A stretch of 7,246 nucleotides of DNA from contig DOVA01000001.1 of the NCBI GenBank assembly GCA_003520315.1, positions 1-7,246 on the forward strand. Reading direction: 5' to 3'. Positions 1 to 6,829 of this stretch are shown here, in pieces. Source of the DNA: Rikenellaceae bacterium (GTDB lineage: Bacteria > Bacteroidota > Bacteroidia > Bacteroidales > UBA932). The position numbers and the translations under genes were made by a program. The notes below the pieces were generated by a model that saw only the letters and a list, made by a program, of their open reading frames with translations, was not told where the DNA came from and did not search any database. Within the stretch, counting starts at the first letter, position 1. The number at the start of each line of letters is the position of its first letter.

Positions 1-98
1 AAGAAACAGGCGATATATCATTTGTCAACGATGGAGAGATAAGTAAGATGAACAGCATCAACGAGTTGAGACTTGCAATAGAAAACGCTTACAAGTAA
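1..98 (+). CDS. C-terminal end of an unrecognised protein (5' truncated)
   Basis: An open frame enters from the left edge (first full codon at 3) and ends at TAA 96-98, leaving 31 codons. The peptide runs ETGDISFVNDGEISKMNSIN and then ELRLAIENAYK, a plausible soluble C-terminus ending in an amphipathic helix. No motif identifies the family and I do not recognise the protein. That it is a real gene end is supported by position: its stop lies only 2 bases before the mutS2 ATG on the same strand, with no room for a promoter between them, so the two genes are probably co-transcribed. Confidence 0.55.
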   Translation, partial: ETGDISFVNDGEISKMNSINELRLAIENAYK

Positions 99-100
99 AT

Positions 101-2599
101 ATGGACGAAAGACTTGAACAAAAACTGGGTTTTGATCGTATTCGTTCAATGACTGAATCAAGGTGTTTCACTTCAAAGGCAAGAGAGCGCGCTAACGGCA
201 ACCTTTTCAGCATATCTCTTGCAGATATAGAGGAAGAGTTGTCTAAAAGCGACGAGATGAGACTTATTATTATGTTCGAATCCGGTTTTCCGGATTCCGG
301 ATATGTAGATACCTATCCTTTTCTTAAGCAGTTAGAGCATCCATCTTATATACTTGATTTAAACTCACTGGTCAGACTTAGAAGTTCACTCGAAACCATA
401 AGACAGATTGTCATTTTTTTTCGGAACGTAAAAGAGGGTAAATATCCAAGATTGAGAAAAATGGCTGATTCTATTGTTTCTTTTCCGGAAGTTAACAGAA
501 GGATTGACGCAATAATAGACAAGTTTGGAGATATTAGAGATAACGCTTCTTCTGAACTTCAATCCATAAGAAAAAGTCTTAAAGACAAAGAGGGACAGAT
601 TTCAAGAAGGATACAGGCTATACTTAAGAATGCCCAATCTGAAGGTTTTGTTGAGGAAGATGTGTCAATTTCAGTGAGAGAAGGAAGAGTTCTGATACCT
701 GTATCTGCATCCAACAAAAGGAAAATACCAGGTATTATCTATGATGAATCTGCTTCAGGAAAGACAGCTTTTGTAGAACCTCTTGAGATAGTTGAATTAA
801 ATAACCAAGTCAGAGAATTACATTTTGCAGAGCAGAGAGAAATAGTACGAATTCTTACTGAATTTTCCGATTTTCTTCGTCCTTATTTACCGGAATTACT
901 AAAGTCGGCAGAATTTTTGTCTGAAATTGATTTTTTGAGGGCAAAGGGACTTTTGGCTATTCAAATGCAGGCCGGGAAACCAATAATATCTTCAGAACAG
1001 TTAGTTGTTCTTAATAAGGGGAGACATCCAATTCTTGAATCAGCATTGAAAAAGGAGGGTAAAGAAATAGTACCACTATCTTTTTCACTAAGCAAGGAAA
1101 AACATATACTTCTAATCTCTGGTCCAAATGCGGGAGGGAAATCTGTCTGTCTGAAAACTGTTGGTTTGCTGCAGTATATGTTTCAATGCGGGTTTCTTGT
1201 TCCTGCTTCTGAAGTGTCTGAATTTGCGGTATTTAATGAAATTTTTATTGATATAGGAGACGAACAGTCCATTGAGAATGATTTAAGTACATATAGTTCA
1301 CATCTTAAAAATATGAGAGACATTCTTTTGCATGCAGATAATCACTCACTTGTACTTATAGACGAATTTGGTTCCGGCACCGAACCTGCGGCGGGAGGCG
1401 CTATAGCAGAGGCTGTGCTTGCAGAAATTGAAAAGAAGGGGGTATTTGGAGTAATTACAACACACTACAGTAATCTGAAATATTATGCAAGTGGAAGTAA
1501 GGGAGTTATCAACGGTGGAATGCAGTTTGACGTACAGAACATAAAACCACTTTTTAAACTGGAGATTGGCACTCCCGGCAGTTCCTTTGCATTTGAGATA
1601 GCAAGAAAAATGGGTCTTCCGGAGGAAGTTGTCAAATCGGCTGAAGAGAGAGTTGGTAATGATTTTGTTGACCTTGAAAAGCATCTTAAAAAAATTGCAA
1701 AAAATAAAAGGCAGCTGGATGAGAAACTTGCAAGGATAAAAAACACCGACAGAGTTTTAGAAAGTATAACAGATAAATATCAAAAAGAACTGGAGGATAT
1801 ACAGTCTCTTAAAAAATCAATTATCGAAAATGCCAAAAAGGAAGCAGCATCAATAATTGCAGAAGCAAACAAAAAAGTTGAGCAGACTATTAAAGAGATA
1901 AAGGAGAGTCAGGCGGAGAAAGAGAAAACTAAAATTCTCAGGAAGGAACTTGTTGAGTTCAAAAATGAGATACAGTCCGAAAATCCTAGTGAGGAAGACA
2001 TCAGAATTGCGAAAAAAATGGATCAACTTTTGAGAAGGAAAGAAAGACAAGCCGAAAAAAGAGAGGAGAGAAACCGAAAAAACACTGTTTTTATACAAAA
2101 AGATCCAATATTGCCGAAAGCAGAATCAGCAGGGTTAAAAATTGGCGATAAAGTCAGGGTTGATGAGGGAGACGTGGTTGGCGAGATTATCAGGATTGAA
2201 GGTGAGGAAGTGAGAGTGGCCATAGGAAGCATTATAAGTAGAATTGCAAAGAAACGCCTCAGCAAAATATCCGGCAAAGAATTTGCAAATTTCAACAACA
2301 GTTCTGTTAAGAGTTTTGTTGTTGAAGGGAGTTCGATATCAGAAAGAAAATTGAACTTCAAGCCTTCGATCGATGTTAGAGGCCAAAGGGTAGAAGAGGC
2401 AATAGACAATGTAACAAGGTTTGTAGACGATGCCCTTATGGTAGGTGTAAATGAAATAACGATTCTTCACGGCAAAGGGAATGGTATTTTGAGAGAGGAA
2501 CTGAGAAAGTATCTTAAAACAATGGGAGTTGTAGAGAGTCTGAGAGATGAAGATATTCAATTTGGTGGTTCAGGAATCACAATCGTAAAACTTATATAA
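101..2599 (+). CDS. mutS2: Endonuclease MutS2 / RqcU-type ATPase with Smr domain
   Basis: An 832-residue cytoplasmic protein, full length for MutS2 (usually about 780-830). It lacks the N-terminal mismatch-binding domain of MutS and starts directly with the core/lever region (about 1-300). The ABC-type ATPase follows: Walker A GPNAGGKS (341-348), DEQS (387-390) with the STYSSH signature-like segment (396-401), Walker B LVLIDEF (417-423, D421/E422) and the switch histidine in TTHY (H455). A long charged, probably coiled-coil stretch covers about 524-665, then a small beta-rich KOW-like segment at about 680-726. The C-terminal Smr nuclease domain has DVRG (758-761) and HGKGNG (790-795). From family knowledge, MutS2 proteins suppress homologous recombination in some bacteria and, in Bacillus, act on collided ribosomes; which role applies here cannot be read from sequence. 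All ATPase and Smr motifs are intact. The ATG at 101 has no Shine-Dalgarno sequence, as is common in Bacteroidota. Confidence 0.97.
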   Translation: MDERLEQKLGFDRIRSMTESRCFTSKARERANGNLFSISLADIEEELSKSDEMRLIIMFESGFPDSGYVDTYPFLKQLEHPSYILDLNSLVRLRSSLETIRQIVIFFRNVKEGKYPRLRKMADSIVSFPEVNRRIDAIIDKFGDIRDNASSELQSIRKSLKDKEGQISRRIQAILKNAQSEGFVEEDVSISVREGRVLIPVSASNKRKIPGIIYDESASGKTAFVEPLEIVELNNQVRELHFAEQREIVRILTEFSDFLRPYLPELLKSAEFLSEIDFLRAKGLLAIQMQAGKPIISSEQLVVLNKGRHPILESALKKEGKEIVPLSFSLSKEKHILLISGPNAGGKSVCLKTVGLLQYMFQCGFLVPASEVSEFAVFNEIFIDIGDEQSIENDLSTYSSHLKNMRDILLHADNHSLVLIDEFGSGTEPAAGGAIAEAVLAEIEKKGVFGVITTHYSNLKYYASGSKGVINGGMQFDVQNIKPLFKLEIGTPGSSFAFEIARKMGLPEEVVKSAEERVGNDFVDLEKHLKKIAKNKRQLDEKLARIKNTDRVLESITDKYQKELEDIQSLKKSIIENAKKEAASIIAEANKKVEQTIKEIKESQAEKEKTKILRKELVEFKNEIQSENPSEEDIRIAKKMDQLLRRKERQAEKREERNRKNTVFIQKDPILPKAESAGLKIGDKVRVDEGDVVGEIIRIEGEEVRVAIGSIISRIAKKRLSKISGKEFANFNNSSVKSFVVEGSSISERKLNFKPSIDVRGQRVEEAIDNVTRFVDDALMVGVNEITILHGKGNGILREELRKYLKTMGVVESLRDEDIQFGGSGITIVKLI

Positions 2600-2604
2600 T
2601 TTTG
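2597..2604 (+). promoter_or_regulatory. Possible Bacteroidales -7 promoter element (TAATTTTG)
   Basis: TAATTTTG matches the Bacteroidales -7 consensus TAnnTTTG exactly and lies 19 bases before the lipoprotein ATG, overlapping the mutS2 stop codon. No convincing -33 TTTG lies at the usual distance of about 20 bases; the nearest TTTG (2561-2564) is too far upstream. The motif is short and the DNA AT-rich, so a chance match is possible. If real, it would let the lipoprotein and PHP genes be expressed apart from mutS2. Confidence 0.35.
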
Positions 2605-2623
2605 TAAAATTAACTCAATAGAT

Positions 2624-3025
2624 ATGAAAAAGATTTCGATCATTTTAATGGCAATTGCCTTTTTATTTCTTGCTTCATGTACAGGCAGGGAAAAGGAAAT
2701 ATCCCAAAAAACTCTTTCATTTCTTGATGCTTACTTCAAAACCGACTTTTCTCATGCAGGAACTTTTTGTACCAATGCCATGGCACTTGAACTCAAGGAC
2801 AAGTTTAAGAGTATTGATTCGCTTGATCCTGTCATTAAAGAGATGTTGAAAAATCACTCCCGCCTGATACAGACCCAAATACTGGCAGTTGAAAGGTTCA
2901 AGAGAGGAGACTCGGCTAGAGTCAGTTATCGTGTGATAATGCCTGAAGGAAAACAATATTTTGACAAATCAATTTCACTTGTTATGGAAGACAAGGAGTG
3001 GAGAATATCTAAACTTGGCAAATAG
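2624..3025 (+). CDS. Small exported lipoprotein, possibly NTF2-like (DUF4878-type)
   Basis: A 133-residue protein with a clear lipoprotein signal: MKK, a hydrophobic stretch (about 4-16), then the lipobox LASC with the lipidated cysteine at 19. It should be cleaved by signal peptidase II and anchored to a membrane on the periplasmic side. The mature part (about 114 residues) starts with helices containing SFLDAYFKTDF and a conserved-looking KEMLKNH segment, then strands ending in EWRISKLGK. This pattern (N-terminal helices, then a curved sheet closing with a W-x-I/V strand) resembles the NTF2-like lipoproteins grouped as DUF4878; that is an inference from pattern, not a confirmed match. No catalytic motif is visible and the function is unknown. 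The gene sits 24 bases after mutS2 and 8 bases before the PHP gene, whose Shine-Dalgarno sequence overlaps this gene's stop codon, so the two are probably co-expressed. Confidence 0.85.
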   Translation: MKKISIILMAIAFLFLASCTGREKEISQKTLSFLDAYFKTDFSHAGTFCTNAMALELKDKFKSIDSLDPVIKEMLKNHSRLIQTQILAVERFKRGDSARVSYRVIMPEGKQYFDKSISLVMEDKEWRISKLGK

Positions 3026-3028
3026 GAG
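3024..3028 (+). promoter_or_regulatory. Ribosome binding site (AGGAG) for the GTG-started PHP gene
   Basis: AGGAG overlaps the last two bases of the lipoprotein TAG stop and lies 5 bases before GTG 3034. It fixes the start of the PHP gene: translation from this GTG gives MRLFDSHTHC, which contains the first metal-binding motif at the expected N-terminal position. There is no ATG upstream in frame that would do so. Confidence 0.75.
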
Positions 3029-3033
3029 AAAAG

Positions 3034-3837
3034 GTGCGGCTGTTTGATTCTCATACACATTGCGAATTTTCTCCCGATTCGCGCATAAAGATGAAAGATG
3101 CTATCGAAAGAGCTTTTCAGACGGGGCTTAGAGGTATTACATTCACAGACCATCTTGATATTGACACTCCGACGCAGGACAGGAGCTTCATGTTCAATCC
3201 TGCGGAGCAACAGGTGGCTATTGACAGTTTGAATAAAAGAGAAGGCATAGAAGTTTTGAAGGGAATTGAAGTCGGACTTCAGCCACACACTCTGGAAAAG
3301 GTTGCAGACTATCTGGAGGGGTCGTTTTTTGATCAAATAATCGTATCTGTCCATTTTGTTGATGGAGTAGACCCATACCACCAACCATATTATGATGGTA
3401 AGGATTTGAGAATGGCATATGGGAGATATCTTGACATTATTTTTTACTGTATAACAAAGTACAAAGATTTTGACATTCTTGGTCACTTCGATTATATTGC
3501 AAGATATGCACCTTATTGTCAAAAGTCAATGCTTTATGCCGATTTTCCGGTGCAGTTTGATAGAATACTCTCAACACTTGCTTCACAAGGCAAAGCACTA
3601 GAAATAAATACGGGGACATACAGAGAAAAAAACGGCAGCAAACCGGTACTTGACTCTTGCGTTTTAAAAAGATTTAAAGAGTTGGGAGGAAAATATGTTT
3701 CTCTTGGTTCCGATGCTCACGATCTGGAAAGGATAGGTGAAAATTTTGCCTATTATAGTCACTTGATCAAAGATTGCGGTTTTGAGTATATAACTCATTT
3801 CAAGAAGAGAGAACCAGAACTCATAATGATTAATTAA
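3034..3837 (+). CDS. PHP-domain phosphatase, histidinol-phosphatase HisJ/HisK family
   Basis: A 267-residue soluble protein, the usual size for HisJ/HisK-type phosphatases. The PHP metal-site motifs are all present in order: HTH (H7, H9), D15, TDH (H40), GIEVG (E79), SVHF (H107), GHFD (H151) and GSDAH (D227, H229). These ligands normally hold a cluster of two or three metal ions that hydrolyses a phosphate monoester. The best-known family reaction is L-histidinol phosphate to L-histidinol plus phosphate (EC 3.1.3.15), in the cytoplasm. No histidine biosynthesis gene is nearby, and many bacteria of this group encode the activity in a HisB-type enzyme, so the true substrate may differ; I therefore give no gene symbol. 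The gene uses a GTG start with an AGGAG site 5 bases upstream and follows the lipoprotein gene by 8 bases, so it is probably in the same operon. Family assignment is firm, substrate is not. Confidence 0.92.
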   Translation: MRLFDSHTHCEFSPDSRIKMKDAIERAFQTGLRGITFTDHLDIDTPTQDRSFMFNPAEQQVAIDSLNKREGIEVLKGIEVGLQPHTLEKVADYLEGSFFDQIIVSVHFVDGVDPYHQPYYDGKDLRMAYGRYLDIIFYCITKYKDFDILGHFDYIARYAPYCQKSMLYADFPVQFDRILSTLASQGKALEINTGTYREKNGSKPVLDSCVLKRFKELGGKYVSLGSDAHDLERIGENFAYYSHLIKDCGFEYITHFKKREPELIMIN

Positions 3838-3841
3838 TCAT
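3826..3841. repeat. Perfect 16-bp AT-rich palindrome at a convergent gene junction
   Basis: The sequence ATGATTAATTAATCAT equals its own reverse complement. It covers the last codons and stop of the PHP gene and runs into the 26-base gap before the end of the minus-strand gene. Flanking CATA (3822-3825) and TATG (3847-3850) could extend it into an imperfect hairpin. It has only one G and one C and no immediate T-run on either strand, so it is a poor intrinsic terminator. It could be a weak bidirectional transcription-end structure, a protein site or chance in AT-rich DNA. Confidence 0.4.
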
Positions 3842-3863
3842 CTCGTTATGAAAGCAATGCCTT

Positions 3864-4259
3864 CTATTCCTTTTTTTCATTTTTCTTTTGATAGTCTTTA
3901 TATCGACGAGTTATCTTCAGATAATTTATAAATTGTTCTTCAGTTAATACTTTTTTAAAAGCATCTTCAGTCTTTTGATTCCAAATCTTCTGAACTCCAA
4001 GATAATTTTCGGATGACTGAATACCTGCCTTTTTCATTCTCTCAAATTCTGCAGACATAGCAATAAAATTGTGTTGCAAAATTGAATCAACATAAAAAAG
4101 TTGAGTATCCGTAAGCTTTAATTCTTTTTGCAGATTCTCAGCCTGAATGGCAGCCATCTCGGCAGGACTTTTGGGAGTCTGCTCCTGTTCCTGAGCATAT
4201 ATTTGATGCGCTAATATTAAGAATATTAAACAATTAACGACTTTAAAAACGACTTTCAT
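3864..4259 (-). CDS. Small exported LTxxQ-motif protein (Spy/CpxP-like)
   Basis: A 131-residue protein, taking the ATG whose complement is at 4257-4259 as start. It begins MKVVFKVVNCLIFLILAHQ with a typical signal peptide and a likely signal peptidase I site after IYA (residue 22), leaving a mature periplasmic protein starting QEQEQ. The rest is helical and charged, with two LTxxQ motifs: LTDTQ (49-53) and LTEEQ (105-109). Paired LTxxQ motifs are the hallmark of the Spy/CpxP group of periplasmic stress-linked chaperone-like proteins, so a similar fold is likely; a chaperone role is only inferred. The C-terminus is lysine/glutamate-rich (KKNEKKE). A TTG codon 18 bases further upstream is in frame but lies over a -7 promoter match and would put extra residues before the signal peptide, so it was rejected. 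The gene is monocistronic in this window: convergent with the PHP gene and divergent from the dipeptidase. Confidence 0.85.
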   Translation of the reverse strand: MKVVFKVVNCLIFLILAHQIYAQEQEQTPKSPAEMAAIQAENLQKELKLTDTQLFYVDSILQHNFIAMSAEFERMKKAGIQSSENYLGVQKIWNQKTEDAFKKVLTEEQFINYLKITRRYKDYQKKNEKKE

Positions 4260-4274
4260 GACTTTAATTTTATA

Positions 4275-4282
4275 CAAAAATA
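4275..4282 (-). promoter_or_regulatory. Bacteroidales -7 promoter element for the LTxxQ protein (TATTTTTG)
   Basis: Read on the minus strand, TATTTTTG matches TAnnTTTG exactly and lies 15 bases before the ATG at 4259, predicting a very short leader. No clear -33 TTTG is seen at about 20 bases upstream. Its location in the 50-base divergent gap, and a matching element facing the other way, support function. Confidence 0.5.
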
Positions 4283-4286
4283 ATAT

Positions 4287-4294
4287 TATCTTTG
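4287..4294 (+). promoter_or_regulatory. Bacteroidales -7 promoter element for the dipeptidase unit (TATCTTTG)
   Basis: TATCTTTG matches TAnnTTTG exactly and ends 15 bases before the dipeptidase ATG at 4310. The expected -33 region (about 4260-4270, ACTTTAATTT) holds only a poor match to TTTG. This would be the promoter for the dipeptidase and probably for the resB-ccsA genes behind it. It lies 4 bases from the opposing element at 4275-4282, so the two polymerase footprints would overlap. Confidence 0.55.
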
Positions 4295-4309
4295 TAAAAA
4301 TGACTATTA

Positions 4310-5998
4310 ATGAATAAAACGACCTATTTTACTTCAGTCTTACTATTCTCCTTTTTATCAGTAATTAAGGGAGAGGCATGTACAAATGTTATTATCACCA
4401 AGGGAGCTTCCATGGATGGTTCTGTGATGGTGTCATATTCTGCAGATTCCCATCAGTTGTATGGAGAACTTTACTTTGTAAAGGGGGGCACTCACAAACC
4501 CGGAGAAATGTTGAGAGTATACGAATGGGATACAGGGAAATACTTAGGGGATATTCCTCAAGTTCCTGTCACATATACGCAAATCGGCAACATGAATGAA
4601 CACCAGGTCATAATCACAGAAACCACTTTCGGAGGACTTCCTCTCGAAGATACTACAGCTCAAATGGATTATGGTTCTTTGATTTATTTAACTTTACAAA
4701 GAGCAAGAAGCGCCAGAGAGGCTATTAAGATCATGACTGATTTTGTAGCAGAATATGGGTATCGTTCAGAAGGAGAATCATTTTCTATTGCTGATAAGGA
4801 TGAAGCATGGATTCTTGAAATGATAGGCAAAGGGATGAATGTGGTGAATGGTAAAAATGTAAATAAAGGTGCAGTATGGGTTGCCGTTAGAATCCCAGAT
4901 GGATGTATATCTGCACATGCCAATCAGTCAAGGATTACTACATTTCCACTCAATGATCCTGACAACTGTCTTTATTCTCCTGATGTAATAACTTTTGCAC
5001 GCAAAAATGGGTATTATAAAGGCGATGATAAGGATTTCAACTTTTCTGAAGCTTATGCTCCTTTGGATTTTGGAGCTATGAGAGGTTGTGAAGCAAGAGT
5101 TTGGGCTGCATTCAATATTCTTGGAGGAGGGATGATTGGAGAAAAACCATATACTGCTTATGAAGATTATGCAATGGGATACAATAAAACCAACAGATTG
5201 CCCCTTTATATCAGACCAAAGGAGAAGATTACTGTTAAAATGCTTGCCGACGTTATGAGAGATCATTACGAGGGGACAGTCCTTGAAATGACAAAAGATA
5301 TTGGAGCGGGCGGAAATGAATTGCCCTACAGGTGGAGACCTTTGACATTTAAGGTTGATTCTCTTACATATACCAATGAAAGGGCAATTGCCACACAGCA
5401 GACAGGTTTTTGGTTGATTGGACAGTCCCGTGACTGGTTGCCTGATGAAATAGGTGGAGTTCTTTGGTTTGGAGTGGATGATGCCGCCACTTCCACTCTT
5501 TCTCCTATATATGTTGGAATTCAGAAAGTTCCGGAATGCTTCAGAGTAGGTAATGGTGACATGATGACCTATTCACCTACATCTGCCTTTTGGTTGTTTA
5601 ACAGGATTTCAAATTTTGCATATTCCAGATATAACCTTATTTTTCCAGAAATTCGTGCAGCGATTGACAAAAGAGAACGTCAACTGCTTCATAGAATGCC
5701 TGTAATAGATGCTGCAGCCCTCACTTTCTATAAAAGATCGCCTGATGAAGCCAGAGAGTTTTTGACAGACTATTCTGTTAATACTGCTCAGGAGATGTTC
5801 AATACATGGGTTGAATTTGAAAGACATCTTCTGGTAAAATATATTGATGGCAATGTCAAACGAATCGGGTCAGATGGCCATTTTCTGAATAATGGTTATT
5901 CCAAGGCAATTCCTGCACCTCCTTTGCAGCCTGGTTATTCTGAAAAATGGAAGAGAGCAGTCAAAGAAGATGCCGGAGAGAGGCTTAGGGTGAGATAA
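4310..5998 (+). CDS. Secreted C69-family dipeptidase (PepD-like, Ntn hydrolase)
   Basis: A 562-residue exported peptidase of family C69 (formerly U34), which cleaves dipeptides and small peptides using an N-terminal cysteine nucleophile. Residues 1-23 form a signal peptide (hydrophobic core about 7-19) ending GEA, and the next residue is C24 in CTNVIITKGASMDG, the conserved start of the mature enzyme. Signal peptidase I cleavage after A23 would therefore expose the nucleophile directly. Residues before C24 (G-E-A) do not fit a lipobox, so lipidation is unlikely. Other family-typical segments are TETTFGG (103-109), DEAWILE (164-170), GAVWVAVRIPDG (187-198) and ANQSRI (204-209). The length agrees with the longer Bacteroidota members; Lactobacillus PepD enzymes are shorter. 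It probably acts in the periplasm or outside the cell in peptide use. The start ATG has no Shine-Dalgarno sequence. It lies 15 bases before the ResB gene and probably shares its transcript. Confidence 0.95.
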   Translation: MNKTTYFTSVLLFSFLSVIKGEACTNVIITKGASMDGSVMVSYSADSHQLYGELYFVKGGTHKPGEMLRVYEWDTGKYLGDIPQVPVTYTQIGNMNEHQVIITETTFGGLPLEDTTAQMDYGSLIYLTLQRARSAREAIKIMTDFVAEYGYRSEGESFSIADKDEAWILEMIGKGMNVVNGKNVNKGAVWVAVRIPDGCISAHANQSRITTFPLNDPDNCLYSPDVITFARKNGYYKGDDKDFNFSEAYAPLDFGAMRGCEARVWAAFNILGGGMIGEKPYTAYEDYAMGYNKTNRLPLYIRPKEKITVKMLADVMRDHYEGTVLEMTKDIGAGGNELPYRWRPLTFKVDSLTYTNERAIATQQTGFWLIGQSRDWLPDEIGGVLWFGVDDAATSTLSPIYVGIQKVPECFRVGNGDMMTYSPTSAFWLFNRISNFAYSRYNLIFPEIRAAIDKRERQLLHRMPVIDAAALTFYKRSPDEAREFLTDYSVNTAQEMFNTWVEFERHLLVKYIDGNVKRIGSDGHFLNNGYSKAIPAPPLQPGYSEKWKRAVKEDAGERLRVR

Positions 5999-6013
5999 TC
6001 TAAATCTGCTGGC

Positions 6014-6829
6014 ATGAAGAGGGAAGGCATATTTGTAATGGGAGCTGTTATTGTGGGAGTTGTCTTACAAATAGTTTCCGGGCCTTTCCCTATGGAATTG
6101 ATAAAATTTCCGGTAAATTTTATTCTTGCGCTTGTTTTATTAATTCTTTCCGTAAAAGGCGGGAAAGTTTTTCGCAAGAGTGTTCATTCACTAAAATTCT
6201 CGGTCTTTCTTATACTTTTGTTGACAGTACAGGTTTTGATAATGGGGTTTATGCCTGATGACAGAATTAAAGATTCCTGGCCTTTTGTCATCACCTATTT
6301 CTTTATATTGGTTGATCTCGCGATTGTTATTTCAGAACGTTTGAAAAAAAAAGGAAGAAACAGTTCGAGTTTTTTGTTAATTCATGCTGGTTTATTGATT
6401 CTGCTGATAGCAGCAGGGTTGGGAAGTTCAGATAAAATCCAACTTTTTTTGAAGGTGAATGAAGGAGAATCTGTCAGGAATGGTTATGACAGATTAACTG
6501 GGAAAACATATCGGTTACCTTTCGAAATTACTTTGGAGGATTTCAGCATTGAGTACTACCCTGACAGGTCGATAAAAAGTTACAATTCGTTGGTGACACT
6601 GAAAAACAGTGGTAATAAGGCTAAAAAATGGAATATAAGAGTCAATCATCCATTAAAATATAGAAGCTGGTGGATTTACCAGTATTCATATGATTTGGAT
6701 AAAGGGGTTGACTCAAAGTATGCTGTGCTTCAACTTGTTCGAGATCCTTGGTTGATATTGGCATGGGTAGGTATATCCATATTTTTTGCAGGTGCGGTTA
6801 CCATGTTTTGGAAAGGAGGAAGGCCGTGA
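6014..6829 (+). CDS. resB: Cytochrome c biogenesis protein, ResB-like (System II)
   Basis: A 271-residue inner-membrane protein. Predicted membrane segments lie at about 5-23, 32-47, 59-80, 88-107, 117-136 and 248-266, with a periplasmic domain of about 110 residues before the last one. That domain carries the ResB signature pieces LPFEITLEDFSIEYYPD (168-184), VNHPLKYRSWWIYQYSYD (210-227) and RDPWL (243-247). H124 in LLIHAGL, within the fifth segment, is a candidate haem ligand. With CcsA, ResB passes haem across the membrane and presents apocytochrome c for covalent attachment. At 271 residues it is much shorter than Gram-positive ResB (over 400), the trimmed form seen when Bacteroidota keep resB and ccsA as separate genes. 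The ATG at 6014 has no Shine-Dalgarno sequence; ATG 6038 is a possible alternative but would cut into the first membrane segment. Its TGA overlaps the GTG of the next gene. Confidence 0.9.
   Translation: MKREGIFVMGAVIVGVVLQIVSGPFPMELIKFPVNFILALVLLILSVKGGKVFRKSVHSLKFSVFLILLLTVQVLIMGFMPDDRIKDSWPFVITYFFILVDLAIVISERLKKKGRNSSSFLLIHAGLLILLIAAGLGSSDKIQLFLKVNEGESVRNGYDRLTGKTYRLPFEITLEDFSIEYYPDRSIKSYNSLVTLKNSGNKAKKWNIRVNHPLKYRSWWIYQYSYDLDKGVDSKYAVLQLVRDPWLILAWVGISIFFAGAVTMFWKGGRP
6813..6820 (+). promoter_or_regulatory. Strong ribosome binding site (AAGGAGGA) for the GTG-started ccsA
   Basis: AAGGAGGA lies inside the end of resB, 5 bases before GTG 6826, near-ideal complementarity to a standard 16S 3' end. 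It decides the ccsA start and, with the GTGA overlap of stop and start, implies coupled translation. Confidence 0.75.

Noticed and set aside
1346..1684. A 112-codon minus-strand open frame, with others at 1483-1746, 1850-2098 and 2023-2409
   Set aside because: All lie inside mutS2, overlap each other and translate to low-complexity, domain-free peptides; they are shadows of conserved ATPase and coiled-coil coding sequence.
2926..3522. A 198-codon open frame on the minus strand
   Set aside because: It lies antisense to the end of the lipoprotein gene and the first half of the PHP gene, whose motifs are intact; its translation has no recognisable domain and looks like a frame shadow.
3838..3880. 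Intrinsic terminator for the PHP gene (T-rich run CCTTTTTTTC near 3869-3878)
   Set aside because: No stable GC-containing hairpin precedes the T-run; the T-rich sequence is explained by the lysine-rich C-terminus coded on the minus strand.
4260..4277. Six-codon upstream extension of the LTxxQ gene from a TTG start
   Set aside because: The TTG overlaps an exact minus-strand -7 promoter match, and the ATG at 4259 gives a cleaner signal peptide.
4300..4317. ATG at 4300 as an earlier start before the dipeptidase
   Set aside because: It is out of frame with the dipeptidase and reaches a stop after five codons.
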